Both the position numbers and the translations under genes were made by a program. A stretch of DNA of 64,000 bases from Desulfitobacterium_A nosdiversum (GTDB lineage Bacteria > Bacillota > Desulfitobacteriia > Desulfitobacteriales > Desulfitobacteriaceae): positions 1,674,001-1,738,000 of the forward strand of contig NZ_CP172056.1 in NCBI RefSeq assembly GCF_049860565.1. Reading direction: 5' to 3'. The stretch's first letter is position 1; each line of letters starts with the position of its first letter. Shown one piece after another: positions 53,635 to 62,151 of this stretch. Below the pieces are notes generated by a model, which was given only the letters and a program-made list of their open reading frames with translations, did not search any database and was not told the origin of the DNA.

Positions 53635-54585
53635 TTACACAGTGGCAATCACTTGCCCCATATGCGATACATCATAGCCGCCAATGCCCATAACTTCATT
53701 TTTAAAAGAAGTGGTATTTAAGATGCTCATTAATGCTTGAAAATGCGGTTTTTCAAGATCTTCCTGCCGAATGACCAAATCATAACGTTCCTTTTGCAGG
53801 GGAATGAAATCGACATTGTTGACTTGCATGGCCGCTTTTTCTATTCCCAAGCCAACATCGGCTTCTCCCCGTGCCACTTTACTGGCGACTGCGACATGAC
53901 TCATTTCTTCATCTGTGTATCCATTAATTGAGGTATGGCTAATTTTTAAAACTCTTAACTTTTCATCAAGTAATACACGAGCACCTGATCCTCTTTCTCG
54001 ATTAATAAACCGAACATCAGGCCGGGTCAGGTCATTCCACGTAAGAACATTTTTAGGGTTTTCTTTGGCAACATAGAACCCTTCGATCCGATAGACCAGA
54101 TTTATAATCATTGCCGCATGTCCCGGTATCATTCTGCGGACATAAGGAATGTTGTATTCATCCGTATCACTATCCCATAAATGCGTGGTTACGACGTTGG
54201 CGAGTCCCCGGTAAAGCGCATTAAGTCCGTCAATACTTCCAATATAATGGCGTAAAAACCGAAGAGAGGGAAACTGTTTTTCCAACTGACGTGTAAGGAT
54301 GTCTAAGACGATATCTTGACCGCAGATAACCAAGCCTTCATCTGACGCAGAATTAGTATTAGAACTTGGAGAATTGCCAAAAGAAGAAGAGGCTGACGAT
54401 AAAGCCGAAGAAGCTCCTTTAGCTCTTTGTTTATAACGGTCAAGATCGGCGTTTTCGACGCGCACTTTGCGGCCTATATGATAGGCCGTAAGCTCGCCAC
54501 GCTTAATGAGTTCATAAACCGTAAATTTCGAGATTTTAAGAATCTTTGCTACCTCTTCCGGGGTATAAGATATATCACTGGACAA
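53635..54585 (-). CDS. HTH-regulator with C-terminal periplasmic-binding-like (PBP) domain, probable molybdate/tungstate control
   Basis: This 316-residue protein has an excisionase/MerR-type helix-turn-helix (YTPEEVAKILKISKFTVYEL, IGRKVRVENADLDRY, residues about 5-55), a Ser/Ala/Asn-rich linker (about 57-85), and a substrate-binding-like PBP domain (about 90-316; DEYNIPYVRRMIPGHAAMIINL, RFINRERGSGARVLLDE). This architecture is common next to molybdate or tungstate transport and cofactor genes. The start is TTG with AGGTGA upstream. It is divergent from modB-modC, so control of that operon is the likely role. The ligand is not provable. Confidence 0.87.
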   Translation of the reverse strand: MSSDISYTPEEVAKILKISKFTVYELIKRGELTAYHIGRKVRVENADLDRYKQRAKGASSALSSASSSFGNSPSSNTNSASDEGLVICGQDIVLDILTRQLEKQFPSLRFLRHYIGSIDGLNALYRGLANVVTTHLWDSDTDEYNIPYVRRMIPGHAAMIINLVYRIEGFYVAKENPKNVLTWNDLTRPDVRFINRERGSGARVLLDEKLRVLKISHTSINGYTDEEMSHVAVASKVARGEADVGLGIEKAAMQVNNVDFIPLQKERYDLVIRQEDLEKPHFQALMSILNTTSFKNEVMGIGGYDVSHMGQVIATV

Positions 54586-54627
54586 ATGTTGGTCACCTGT
54601 CTTCCATTTTTATATTGCTTATTTATT

Positions 54628-54667
54628 ATAACATATCGTATAATAAGCATGTAGTTAAGTTATGTTA
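54628..54667. promoter_or_regulatory. Candidate regulator site in the modB/regulator divergent region
   Basis: TAACATA and TATGTTA occur as an inverted pair, separated by about 25 bases, in the region between the two divergent genes. A TATAAT lies at 54721-54726 on the modB side. The wide spacing makes this a weak operator candidate. Confidence 0.35.
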
Positions 54668-54825
54668 GTTTGTGTTTGCTTTAATAGAAATACTTGAATA
54701 TATGTTTTATCATAAACCATTATAATCAAACATAAATAAAATGAAAGTCAGTATAAAGAAAAATTCTGTTTGGTTTTAGAGCAATGAGTAAATAATGAAG
54801 AGCTAGAAGATTATGGGAGAGCTTT

Positions 54826-55530
54826 ATGGGGGTTAATATTATACCAATTCTTCTGTCACTGAAAGTTGCCGTTGCCTCAGTGCTGATCGTAACCTGTTTA
54901 TCAATTCCTGTCGCAGGGCATATGGTGAAAAGAAAATTTCCAGGTAAAGATATTATCGAGTCGCTGATAACCTTACCATTAGTACTCCCGCCTTCAGTTG
55001 TTGGCTTTATTCTTCTCTATATTTTTGGGAAGAATGGTCCTTTGGGTCGATTGTTGGAATCCATGTTCAATGTTCGTATCGTTTTTACAATTTGGGGTGC
55101 CATCATTGCCGCAGTTGTTGTATCTTTTCCTCTGATGTATCAGTCAGTCAAGGCTTCTATTGAGAGCGTGGATCCTAATTTGGAGAATGCTGCGCGAACC
55201 TTGGGAGCAGGAGAATTTAAAGTGTTTTTTACCATAACGCTTCCTTTAGCTTGGAATGGAGTTTTAGCAGGTTTTGTTTTAGCTTTTGCACGTTCCTTAG
55301 GCGAATTTGGGGCAACCTTAATGATTGCCGGTAACATTCCTGGGAGGACGCAAACGATGCCGCTTGCCATCTATTTTTATAGTGAAGCAGGCATGAGCCA
55401 TGAAGCCATAGTCTTAGTATTGATCATGACAATTTTTAGTTTTCTCGTGATTTATGGCTTAAATCACTGGGGGAAAGGATCTAAGCGCAAAGCTAAAAGG
55501 GGGATGTCTGATGATAAAAATGAATTTTAG
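54826..55530 (+). CDS. modB: Molybdate/tungstate ABC transporter permease
   Basis: This 234-residue protein has about five or six membrane helices and the ModB permease EAA-type loop near residue 120-150 (ENAARTLGAGEFKVFFTITLP). The PLVLPPSVVGFILLYIFG region and RSLGEFGATLMIAGNI support the molybdate/tungstate/sulfate subfamily. It lies behind the divergent HTH-PBP regulator and overlaps modC by 20 bases. No periplasmic binding protein gene (modA/tupA) lies in the vicinity, so the transporter is incomplete here. Confidence 0.92.
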   Translation: MGVNIIPILLSLKVAVASVLIVTCLSIPVAGHMVKRKFPGKDIIESLITLPLVLPPSVVGFILLYIFGKNGPLGRLLESMFNVRIVFTIWGAIIAAVVVSFPLMYQSVKASIESVDPNLENAARTLGAGEFKVFFTITLPLAWNGVLAGFVLAFARSLGEFGATLMIAGNIPGRTQTMPLAIYFYSEAGMSHEAIVLVLIMTIFSFLVIYGLNHWGKGSKRKAKRGMSDDKNEF

Positions 55531-56167
55531 AAAAAAATTGCCCTCTTTTGAATTAGAAGGAAATTTTACTTTGCAGAATCGAATTCTTGCACTGGTTGGT
55601 CCTTCCGGTGCTGGAAAGACGACCCTTTTGCAGTGTATTGCCGGCCTTCAGAGTCCTTCATTTGGGGAGATCAATATGAATGGAGAAATGCTCTTTTCCT
55701 CTGAGAAGCGGATTAATGTTCCAACTCGACAGCGCAGAATTGGCTACGTTTTTCAAGATTATGCTTTATTTCCCCATATGACCGTTGAAAAAAATATACT
55801 GTATGGGAAGAAGAAACGTGAGAAAGAAACGGAGAGAGGAATCGTCCTAAATGAGGTTCTCGAAACGTTTAAGATCGAGCATCTTAGAAATCGATATCCC
55901 TCAGAGATCTCCGGCGGAGAAAAACAAAGGGTTGCTCTGGCACGTGCTCTGATGACAGAACCCGAACTTTTGCTTTTAGATGAGCCCTTATCGGCCTTAG
56001 ACCAGGATACGAGGGGGGAACTTCAGCAGGAGTTGCTTAAGGTTCAAAAGCGATGGAAGATTCCTTTTATTATGGTGACACACGATTTAAAGGAAGCGGA
56101 GCTTTTGGGAGATGAAATCGTAAAAATAGATAAGGGAAGACAGGCTGCTCTCAAAGGTGTTTCTTAA
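55511..56167 (+). CDS. modC: Molybdate-type ABC transporter ATP-binding protein
   Basis: This 218-residue ATPase has Walker A (VGPSGAGKTTLLQCIAG), Q-loop (GYVFQDYALFPHMTV), signature (ISGGEKQRVALARAL), Walker B (LLLLDEPLSALD) and the switch His in MVTHDLKEAE. It ends soon after the ATPase core, so it lacks the C-terminal MOP/TOBE molybdate-binding domain of full-length ModC. The chain overlaps modB by 20 bases. The last 4 bases overlap the convergent ppk stop (shared TTAA). Confidence 0.92.
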   Translation: MIKMNFRKKLPSFELEGNFTLQNRILALVGPSGAGKTTLLQCIAGLQSPSFGEINMNGEMLFSSEKRINVPTRQRRIGYVFQDYALFPHMTVEKNILYGKKKREKETERGIVLNEVLETFKIEHLRNRYPSEISGGEKQRVALARALMTEPELLLLDEPLSALDQDTRGELQQELLKVQKRWKIPFIMVTHDLKEAELLGDEIVKIDKGRQAALKGVS

Positions 56168-58287
56168 TTTGCATATGAATTGGAGAGAATGGGTAGGAAT
56201 TTAAACTCCTGCTCACTCTCTTTTTTTCTATTGAAAGTGTTAAGCGCACGTTCATAGAAAACCTGCTGGCTGTTTATCGGTCTTACACGTTGGCCTTTTT
56301 GACGGGAATATGTACCATCAGCATTCATAATCCGCGCCTTGACATTATCCTTAAGCGATAATGTAAGAATTTTCAGGAGTTCCTTCTTTACTTTTTTGTC
56401 GTCAATGGGAAAGAGAATTTCAACACGACGGTTGAGATTGCGTTCCATCCAATCGGCACTGGAAAGGTAAACTGCTTCCTGTCCGTCGTTATAAAAATAG
56501 AAGATTCGGCTATGTTCCAAAAAGCGTCCGACAATGCTGCGAACCGTAATATTTTCACTTAAATCGGGTACGTTTGGCCGCAGACAACACATGCCGCGCA
56601 CAATAAGATCGATTTTGACGCCGGCCTGTGAAGCTTCATAAAGCTTTTCGATGATGTGGTTATCGATAAGAGAATTCATCTTCGCTGTGATTCGGGCTGT
56701 TTTTCCATCGCGGGCATGTTGGGTTTCACGTTCAATCAGTTCCGAAAATTTGGACCGGAGATCTTTGGGAGCTAAAGTTAATCGATACATATGCGTTGGC
56801 TCAGAAAGACCCGAAAGCATATTAAATAGATTTGAGGCATCTGCTCCAAAGTAGGGATTGGCTGTCATTAAGCCGATATCCGTATAGAAATTGGCAGTGA
56901 CATCATTGTAATTTCCTGTGCTTAAATGAACGTAGCGCTTGATTCCTTCTTCTTCACGGCGTACGATGAGCAGAATTTTACCATGGGTTTTTAGCCCGAC
57001 AAGACCGTAAATAACATGGCAGCCCGCCTTTTCAAGCTGCTTTGCCCAGTGAATATTATTCTGTTCATCGAACCGTGCCTTTAACTCGACCAGTACTGTG
57101 ACCTGTTTGCCATTTTCGGCAGCTTGAGATAGGGCTTCAATCAGAGGAGAATGGCCGCTTACACGATATAGGGTTTGTTTTATCGCTAAAACCTGGGGAT
57201 CTGTTGCTGCTTGTCTTACCAAATCGAGAACCGGGGTAAACGAATAAAAAGGATGATGCAGCAAAATATCCTCGCGGCTGATGGCGTCAAATAAATCCTC
57301 GTGATTCTGCAACTGTATCGGAGGCAAGGGTTGAAAGGAGGGATAATGAAAATTTTCATACCCGGGAAGAGCGATGATATTTGCAAGAAAAGTGAGGTCA
57401 AGCGGGCCATTGATTTCGTAAACTTCTTCCATGGATATTTCCAGTTCATCCATTAATTCAGTAAGTAAACGCTTGTTGACGGTTTTCTCAATTTCCAAAC
57501 GAATGACTGATCCCCATTTGCGTTGCTTTAAGGATTGTTCAATGGCTTCGAGGAGGTCTTCTGCTCCTTCTTCATCAAGACCCAGATCGGCACTTCGTGT
57601 AATTCGGTAGCAGGAAAAGTCACGAATGAGATATCCGCGAAAGAGATCAGCGAGATGCATTTTAATAACGTCCTCGAGGAGGATGAAGGTTTGCCCCGAA
57701 TTGGCGGAGGGAACCTTAACCAATCGTTCAAGCACAGAAGGAACCTGGACGGTTGCAAAAAAAAGAGTTTCCTGTTGTTTGTCGGCTACAAGAGCAGCGA
57801 TGTTAAGACTTTTATTAAGAATCAGAGGAAAAGGCCGGCTTTTATCGACGACCATCGGGGTTAGGACAGGTTCAATACTTTTCTTAAAATAGTCTAGAAT
57901 ATAATTGAGCTGATCATGGTTAAGTTCATCGGGTTTAAGGATAATTATTTCTTCTTTTTTTAAAGTTTTAAAAAGTGAAGTATTATAGCTTGTATATTGC
58001 CCCTTAACTAAGACATGAGCGCGTTTAGTGATTAAGCGTATTTCGTCTTGCGGGGTTAAGCCGGAGGAATCGATTTTCTGTAATCCGGCGTTAATTTGAT
58101 CGCGTACTGAAGCGACTCGAACCATAAAAAATTCATCAAGGTTCGAGCTGACAATGGTTAGAAATTTAAGACGCTCAAAGAGTGGATTGGAAGGGTCACG
58201 AGCTTCCTCTAAAACGCGTTGATTAAATTCAAGCCAACTCAGTTCTCGATTGATAAAATTTTCCGTATGAATAGGATCATCCCCCAA
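56164..58287 (-). CDS. ppk1: Polyphosphate kinase
   Basis: This 707-residue protein spans the PPK1 domains: N-terminal NRELSWLEFNQRVLEEA and SNLDEFFMVRVASV, the middle domain, and the two catalytic C-terminal domains with the phospho-His region (IKRYVHLSTGNYND) and DIGLMTANPYFGADAS. It reversibly polymerises phosphate from ATP. The start is a TTG immediately after the stop of the ppx-like gene and has no clear ribosome site, so coupling to the upstream gene is likely. The 3' end shares its stop with modC. Confidence 0.95.
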   Translation of the reverse strand: MGDDPIHTENFINRELSWLEFNQRVLEEARDPSNPLFERLKFLTIVSSNLDEFFMVRVASVRDQINAGLQKIDSSGLTPQDEIRLITKRAHVLVKGQYTSYNTSLFKTLKKEEIIILKPDELNHDQLNYILDYFKKSIEPVLTPMVVDKSRPFPLILNKSLNIAALVADKQQETLFFATVQVPSVLERLVKVPSANSGQTFILLEDVIKMHLADLFRGYLIRDFSCYRITRSADLGLDEEGAEDLLEAIEQSLKQRKWGSVIRLEIEKTVNKRLLTELMDELEISMEEVYEINGPLDLTFLANIIALPGYENFHYPSFQPLPPIQLQNHEDLFDAISREDILLHHPFYSFTPVLDLVRQAATDPQVLAIKQTLYRVSGHSPLIEALSQAAENGKQVTVLVELKARFDEQNNIHWAKQLEKAGCHVIYGLVGLKTHGKILLIVRREEEGIKRYVHLSTGNYNDVTANFYTDIGLMTANPYFGADASNLFNMLSGLSEPTHMYRLTLAPKDLRSKFSELIERETQHARDGKTARITAKMNSLIDNHIIEKLYEASQAGVKIDLIVRGMCCLRPNVPDLSENITVRSIVGRFLEHSRIFYFYNDGQEAVYLSSADWMERNLNRRVEILFPIDDKKVKKELLKILTLSLKDNVKARIMNADGTYSRQKGQRVRPINSQQVFYERALNTFNRKKESEQEFKFLPILSNSYAN
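56183..56229 (+). terminator. Terminator of modBC inside the 3' end of ppk
   Basis: GAGAG and GGGTAGGA on the left pair with TCCTGCTC and CTCTC on the right (inner and outer stems with an AAT/A internal loop) around ATTTAAAC, followed by eight T residues at 56221-56228. It lies 15 bases after the modC stop, within ppk codons on the other strand. Confidence 0.82.
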
Positions 58288-58288
58288 T

Positions 58289-59827
58289 TTAGGATTTTAG
58301 ACGGATAAAGGGTTGGATACCAATGACTTCTGCAAAAAAGTCTACATTTTGCTTAAATGACCATTCCTCTAAAACAAAATTCTGATGCGTAACGACGCTA
58401 AAACAGAGTCTTTGATCTACAGGAGAAACCACAATTTCCTCAACTTTTTCGCCGTGAGAAATATCCAGGCTTTCCGCGATTTTTAAAATGGCTGCAAGTT
58501 TAGAGACGATGATTTTCTCTTCTGTCGTAAGTCCTTGATAATTTGGATCAAGATAGCTGGGAGTTTCCACGTCGTGATAGTAAGCGATATTGGCAATTAA
58601 GTTGACTTCGTGATTGGCGATTCCCACAATATTCTGACCGCGGATTAATTGATAGGAATAGAGAGCATGTCCGGCTGAGTTGACATGATGTCCAATTCCG
58701 TGCAAGATGGCCGCGATCTGAAGATATAAACGTTCTCTCTGTTCAAGTTTATGCAGTCTCAGAGTTTGATCAAAGATACTCAGAGCCAGTTTTTCAACCT
58801 GAGACGCATGCTTTTTATCAACTCCATATTTTTTGGCAATATACCAAACTGAGCTGACAATATCATTTAAGGATTCTTGATAACCGGGCAGATCTAAAGA
58901 TTGATCAATCATTTCGTATAAAAGTCCCTGCCTCAAAGTAACTAAAGGGACATGGACCTCAGTCAATTGAGTTTGCTTTAAAAAAGAATTCAGTAAGATC
59001 ACGGAAGGGAGTAATGTTTCAGATTGGTTAGTTGTCAGATGAAACGTATCAGCAATTTGGTCCTCAACGCTTTGATAGACTCTAGCATAAAGTGCCGATA
59101 AATTTTCAGTTCGAATGAAAAACTCTCCAGGTTGTCTGCAGAGCTCATATATCGTATTAATTTCACTTCCAAGCCCAATGAAATGTTTTATTTCCTCTTT
59201 TTTTATGAGGGATTTGATGATAAACAAATTGCTTTCGATATATTCTTCCATCACTTGAGAAAAATCAATGGTTTCGTTTCTTAATGAAGCAAGGGTTTCA
59301 TGAAGGCGCAAGGCTCCAATCTTAACATATTCCGTGAGTTTCAGACTTCCTTTTTCATAGATCGAAATCTCAACTCCGCCGGAAGCAATATTCATAATAA
59401 GTGCCGAGCCTTCGCGGCGAACAAGATCCCAAAGTCCGTTTTTATTTCTCAATGCCTTATACTTAAGGAAACGTTCCTGAGCATTGTTGATAATTTTAAC
59501 GCCAATATTGGATTTCAGGCGAACTTGTTCAAGCACATATTCTCGGTTTTCCGCCTCACGGATTCCACTGGTTGCAACGGCTTGATATTGAGTGACATGG
59601 TATTCTTTAAGCAGGTTTGAAAATCCTTTTAAAATCTCACAGGTATGATGGATTGTGGGCAATTGAATACGACCTTGCGTAAAGGTATCACGCCCTATAT
59701 TTGTAGGTTGGGTTAAATCTTCGAGCTGTGTAAGCTTTCCATTCGGCTCGACTTGAACAATGCTCATTTGCAGGTCATGAGATCCGACATCTATTGCTCC
59801 AACCAACTTGATAGGTTTTTTGGTCAT
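58289..59827 (-). CDS. Ppx/GppA phosphatase family protein with C-terminal HD domain (first paralogue)
   Basis: This 512-residue protein has an N-terminal ASKHA fold of the Ppx/GppA family (GAIDVGSHDLQMSIVQV, SGIREAENREYVL, and the phosphate-binding NIASGGVEISIYEKG) and a C-terminal HD-like part (AAILHGIGHHVNSAGHALYS). Members remove phosphate from polyphosphate or pppGpp. Some canonical glycines of the nucleotide sites are changed (for example IASGGVE for the family's DIGGGSTE), so activity may be altered. It is upstream of ppk and lies 72 bases after the other Ppx paralogue. Confidence 0.85.
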   Translation of the reverse strand: MTKKPIKLVGAIDVGSHDLQMSIVQVEPNGKLTQLEDLTQPTNIGRDTFTQGRIQLPTIHHTCEILKGFSNLLKEYHVTQYQAVATSGIREAENREYVLEQVRLKSNIGVKIINNAQERFLKYKALRNKNGLWDLVRREGSALIMNIASGGVEISIYEKGSLKLTEYVKIGALRLHETLASLRNETIDFSQVMEEYIESNLFIIKSLIKKEEIKHFIGLGSEINTIYELCRQPGEFFIRTENLSALYARVYQSVEDQIADTFHLTTNQSETLLPSVILLNSFLKQTQLTEVHVPLVTLRQGLLYEMIDQSLDLPGYQESLNDIVSSVWYIAKKYGVDKKHASQVEKLALSIFDQTLRLHKLEQRERLYLQIAAILHGIGHHVNSAGHALYSYQLIRGQNIVGIANHEVNLIANIAYYHDVETPSYLDPNYQGLTTEEKIIVSKLAAILKIAESLDISHGEKVEEIVVSPVDQRLCFSVVTHQNFVLEEWSFKQNVDFFAEVIGIQPFIRLKS

Positions 59828-59899
59828 TTAAGAATTCTCCTCGCTTATTCTCAAATCCTCTGAATATAAAAATAATATAATAAATTTGTTAATTTTATT

Positions 59900-61411
59900 T
59901 TAAGTTTCGTGCAATTTCGTGTTAATAATCAATTGCTTTTTAAAGATTTTCTTGAATAAGGGAGCTGAGGTTAAGGCATCACTACTTTCTAAAAAAGAAT
60001 TTGTATTTGAGGAGAACATAAGAGATACACTCTTTGAGGTAATTTCACATTCAACCTTTTGGATGCTTCCGTTTTGACGCCGATCCATACTTTCACCAAT
60101 TCTTAATAAGAGGCCTAGTTTTTGGATTAATGCAAATTCCTCCGAGGTGAGCAGTTTTCTGTAGGATGCGGTCATTTTACTTGCTTCTTTGCGGTGTAAA
60201 GAAGCAATCCATGCGGCCATCAAGATTTCTTTTTGGGTCAAGCCATAGATATTACTGTTGAGAATCATGTAAAACGAGTGTTTATGATGATCATAATAAC
60301 TAATTTGTATGCCGCAGTCATGGAGCAGAGCCGCGGTTTTTAAGATGTTTAAATGATGTTCTCTTTGCGGGATTAGATCTTTTAACCCGCAGAAAAGTTG
60401 GAAAACGAGTTTCCAGACGTGATGAGCATGTCCTTCATTGAGATGGAAGTTTTTCATGGTAGTACATAGGGAATAATCCAAGACATCAGGGACAACCGGC
60501 TTGTCCTTAAAAATAGTTTTAAATAAGAGACCCTCGCGAAGACCGGAGCCGCTGACATAAATGTTTTGAATCTTCGTTATGGACAATAGGTTGGATATCT
60601 CAGCCAAGGGACCGACGATAATGTCAGCCCTATCTTTGGATAATCCTTTAATTTCGGCGCGTTCTTCATAGGAAAGGCTTTTCAGCCGCTGATACAGGCC
60701 TGCAATCGAATGGGCAGTGAGATGATAATTATGTACACTTTCAAGCGGGTAATCCCTTTGCCTTTTGTCGATTTTGCAAATATTTCGGAAGGAGCCGCCA
60801 ATACCGATAAGAGGAAGCTCGCCTGATAACCATTTCAGTTTTTTAAAGTTGTCCGTTAAAAATTCATTCAGCTTTCTTTCCAAAACAGGATCAATCGCTG
60901 TGCTTAGGTTGTATTCTTTTGAAAGATTAATAGCGCCAAAGGGAAAGCTGATCGCTTCTTGAAATTCGCGGTTTTTAATCAATGCCAATTCCGTACTCGA
61001 TCCGCCGATATCCATAAGAATAGCATCAGAAAAATTAAGAGTATTGATAGTGCCGAGGTAATCATAATAAGCCTCTTCAATTCCGGAAAGAACTTGGACA
61101 TCAAGGTTCAGTCGTTTTTTTACGCAACGAATAAATTCATATTTATTGGAGGCGCGGCGAACGGCTTCCGTAGCAATAACATAAATGTTTTGAACGCCGA
61201 GAGCATGGCATAGCTCTTGAAACAATTTTAAAGTTTCCAGAGCAGTATCGATTTTCGCAGAACTTAACTTGCCTGTTGTTCCGACACTTTCTCCCAGTCG
61301 AACGGATTCCTTGAGTTCATCAATGATTCGAAAAGTATTGTCTAGCGATACCTGGGCGACAACTAAGCGAAGCGAATTAGAGCCGATGTCAATAATTCCG
61401 ATTATACGCAA
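59900..61411 (-). CDS. ppx: Exopolyphosphatase (Ppx/GppA family, second paralogue)
   Basis: This 503-residue protein has the intact Ppx/GppA signature: IDIGSNSLRLVVAQV at the N-terminus, TEAVRRASNKYEF, LMDIGGSSTELALI, and an HD-like C-terminal domain (AALLHDCGIQISYYDHHKHS). It would hydrolyse polyphosphate from the end and may also act on pppGpp. It is the first gene of the minus-strand unit ppx - ppx-like - ppk. In contrast to the downstream paralogue its phosphate-binding loop is canonical. The start is the ATG at 61411. Confidence 0.9.
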   Translation of the reverse strand: MRIIGIIDIGSNSLRLVVAQVSLDNTFRIIDELKESVRLGESVGTTGKLSSAKIDTALETLKLFQELCHALGVQNIYVIATEAVRRASNKYEFIRCVKKRLNLDVQVLSGIEEAYYDYLGTINTLNFSDAILMDIGGSSTELALIKNREFQEAISFPFGAINLSKEYNLSTAIDPVLERKLNEFLTDNFKKLKWLSGELPLIGIGGSFRNICKIDKRQRDYPLESVHNYHLTAHSIAGLYQRLKSLSYEERAEIKGLSKDRADIIVGPLAEISNLLSITKIQNIYVSGSGLREGLLFKTIFKDKPVVPDVLDYSLCTTMKNFHLNEGHAHHVWKLVFQLFCGLKDLIPQREHHLNILKTAALLHDCGIQISYYDHHKHSFYMILNSNIYGLTQKEILMAAWIASLHRKEASKMTASYRKLLTSEEFALIQKLGLLLRIGESMDRRQNGSIQKVECEITSKSVSLMFSSNTNSFLESSDALTSAPLFKKIFKKQLIINTKLHET

Positions 61412-61565
61412 ATGATTCTAACCCCCAGTGATATTATTTCTTGTTTTTAAATAGCCTAGCGGATAAAAGTAAAACTTGCAAGCTTCTATTATAAATGATA
61501 ATTCAACTCGGACCAATGTTCCGAAGCAATAAATAGTATGCCGTGAAACAGTTGAATTTTTAGGA

Positions 61566-61594
61566 TTGATTTAATTAATCTTTAGAAGTAAAAT
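61566..61594 (+). promoter_or_regulatory. Promoter of the MarR-MATE unit
   Basis: TTGATT at 61566-61571 and TAAAAT at 61589-61594 are 17 bases apart, 85 bases before the marR ATG. Confidence 0.65.
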
Positions 61595-61600
61595 AGTACG

Positions 61601-61620
61601 TATTCTAACTGTAAGAATTC
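61601..61620. promoter_or_regulatory. Candidate MarR operator
   Basis: ATTCT-AACTGTA-AGAAT is an inverted repeat (5-base arms, 7-base centre) just downstream of the -10 box, where a bound MarR dimer would block transcription. The arms are short, so this is a moderate call. Confidence 0.45.
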
Positions 61621-61678
61621 TAATATTTCGTTTTTAGTACCTAATTTAAATAGAGCTTTAGCTTTTAGGGGGATAAAC

Positions 61679-62128
61679 ATGAATCATGATAATGCGAAAG
61701 AAATCTATGATTTAGCGCTTAATTTTATGGGATTATTTCGTGAAAAATTTGCTCTCCGTTCTCGAAACGATTTTAGTTGTATATCATACTTAAAAAAGAA
61801 CCACATCAAGATATTAATTATTCTGTACAAGCATGAATACATAACGATGACAGAGATCGGGAAAATGTTAGATATTGAAAAAGGCAGTCTTACCACACTC
61901 ATAGATTCGTTAGTTGAGAACGACTTTGTAAATCGGTCTAATGATCCCAATGACCGCAGAAAGTCTCTTGTTTCTCTCAGTCCTCATGGCAGAGAAGCTG
62001 CGGATGAGGTAATAGGCCTGTATGCTCAGAAAGTTTATAGACTTTTGCACGAGGTTGATCCTGAGAAACTTCAAAAATTTATGAGCAGTTTAAAATATGT
62101 TGTTGGTTTTATGAAGACCATTGAATAA
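61679..62128 (+). CDS. MarR family transcriptional regulator
   Basis: This 149-residue protein has the MarR winged helix-turn-helix (MTEIGKMLDIEKGSLTTLID, LVENDFVNRSNDPNDRRKSL, about residues 58-103). It probably represses itself and the MATE pump that begins 23 bases downstream. The effector is likely a toxic compound exported by the pump. Confidence 0.93.
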   Translation: MNHDNAKEIYDLALNFMGLFREKFALRSRNDFSCISYLKKNHIKILIILYKHEYITMTEIGKMLDIEKGSLTTLIDSLVENDFVNRSNDPNDRRKSLVSLSPHGREAADEVIGLYAQKVYRLLHEVDPEKLQKFMSSLKYVVGFMKTIE

Positions 62129-62151
62129 TTACAGAAAGATGTGGAGCTTTT

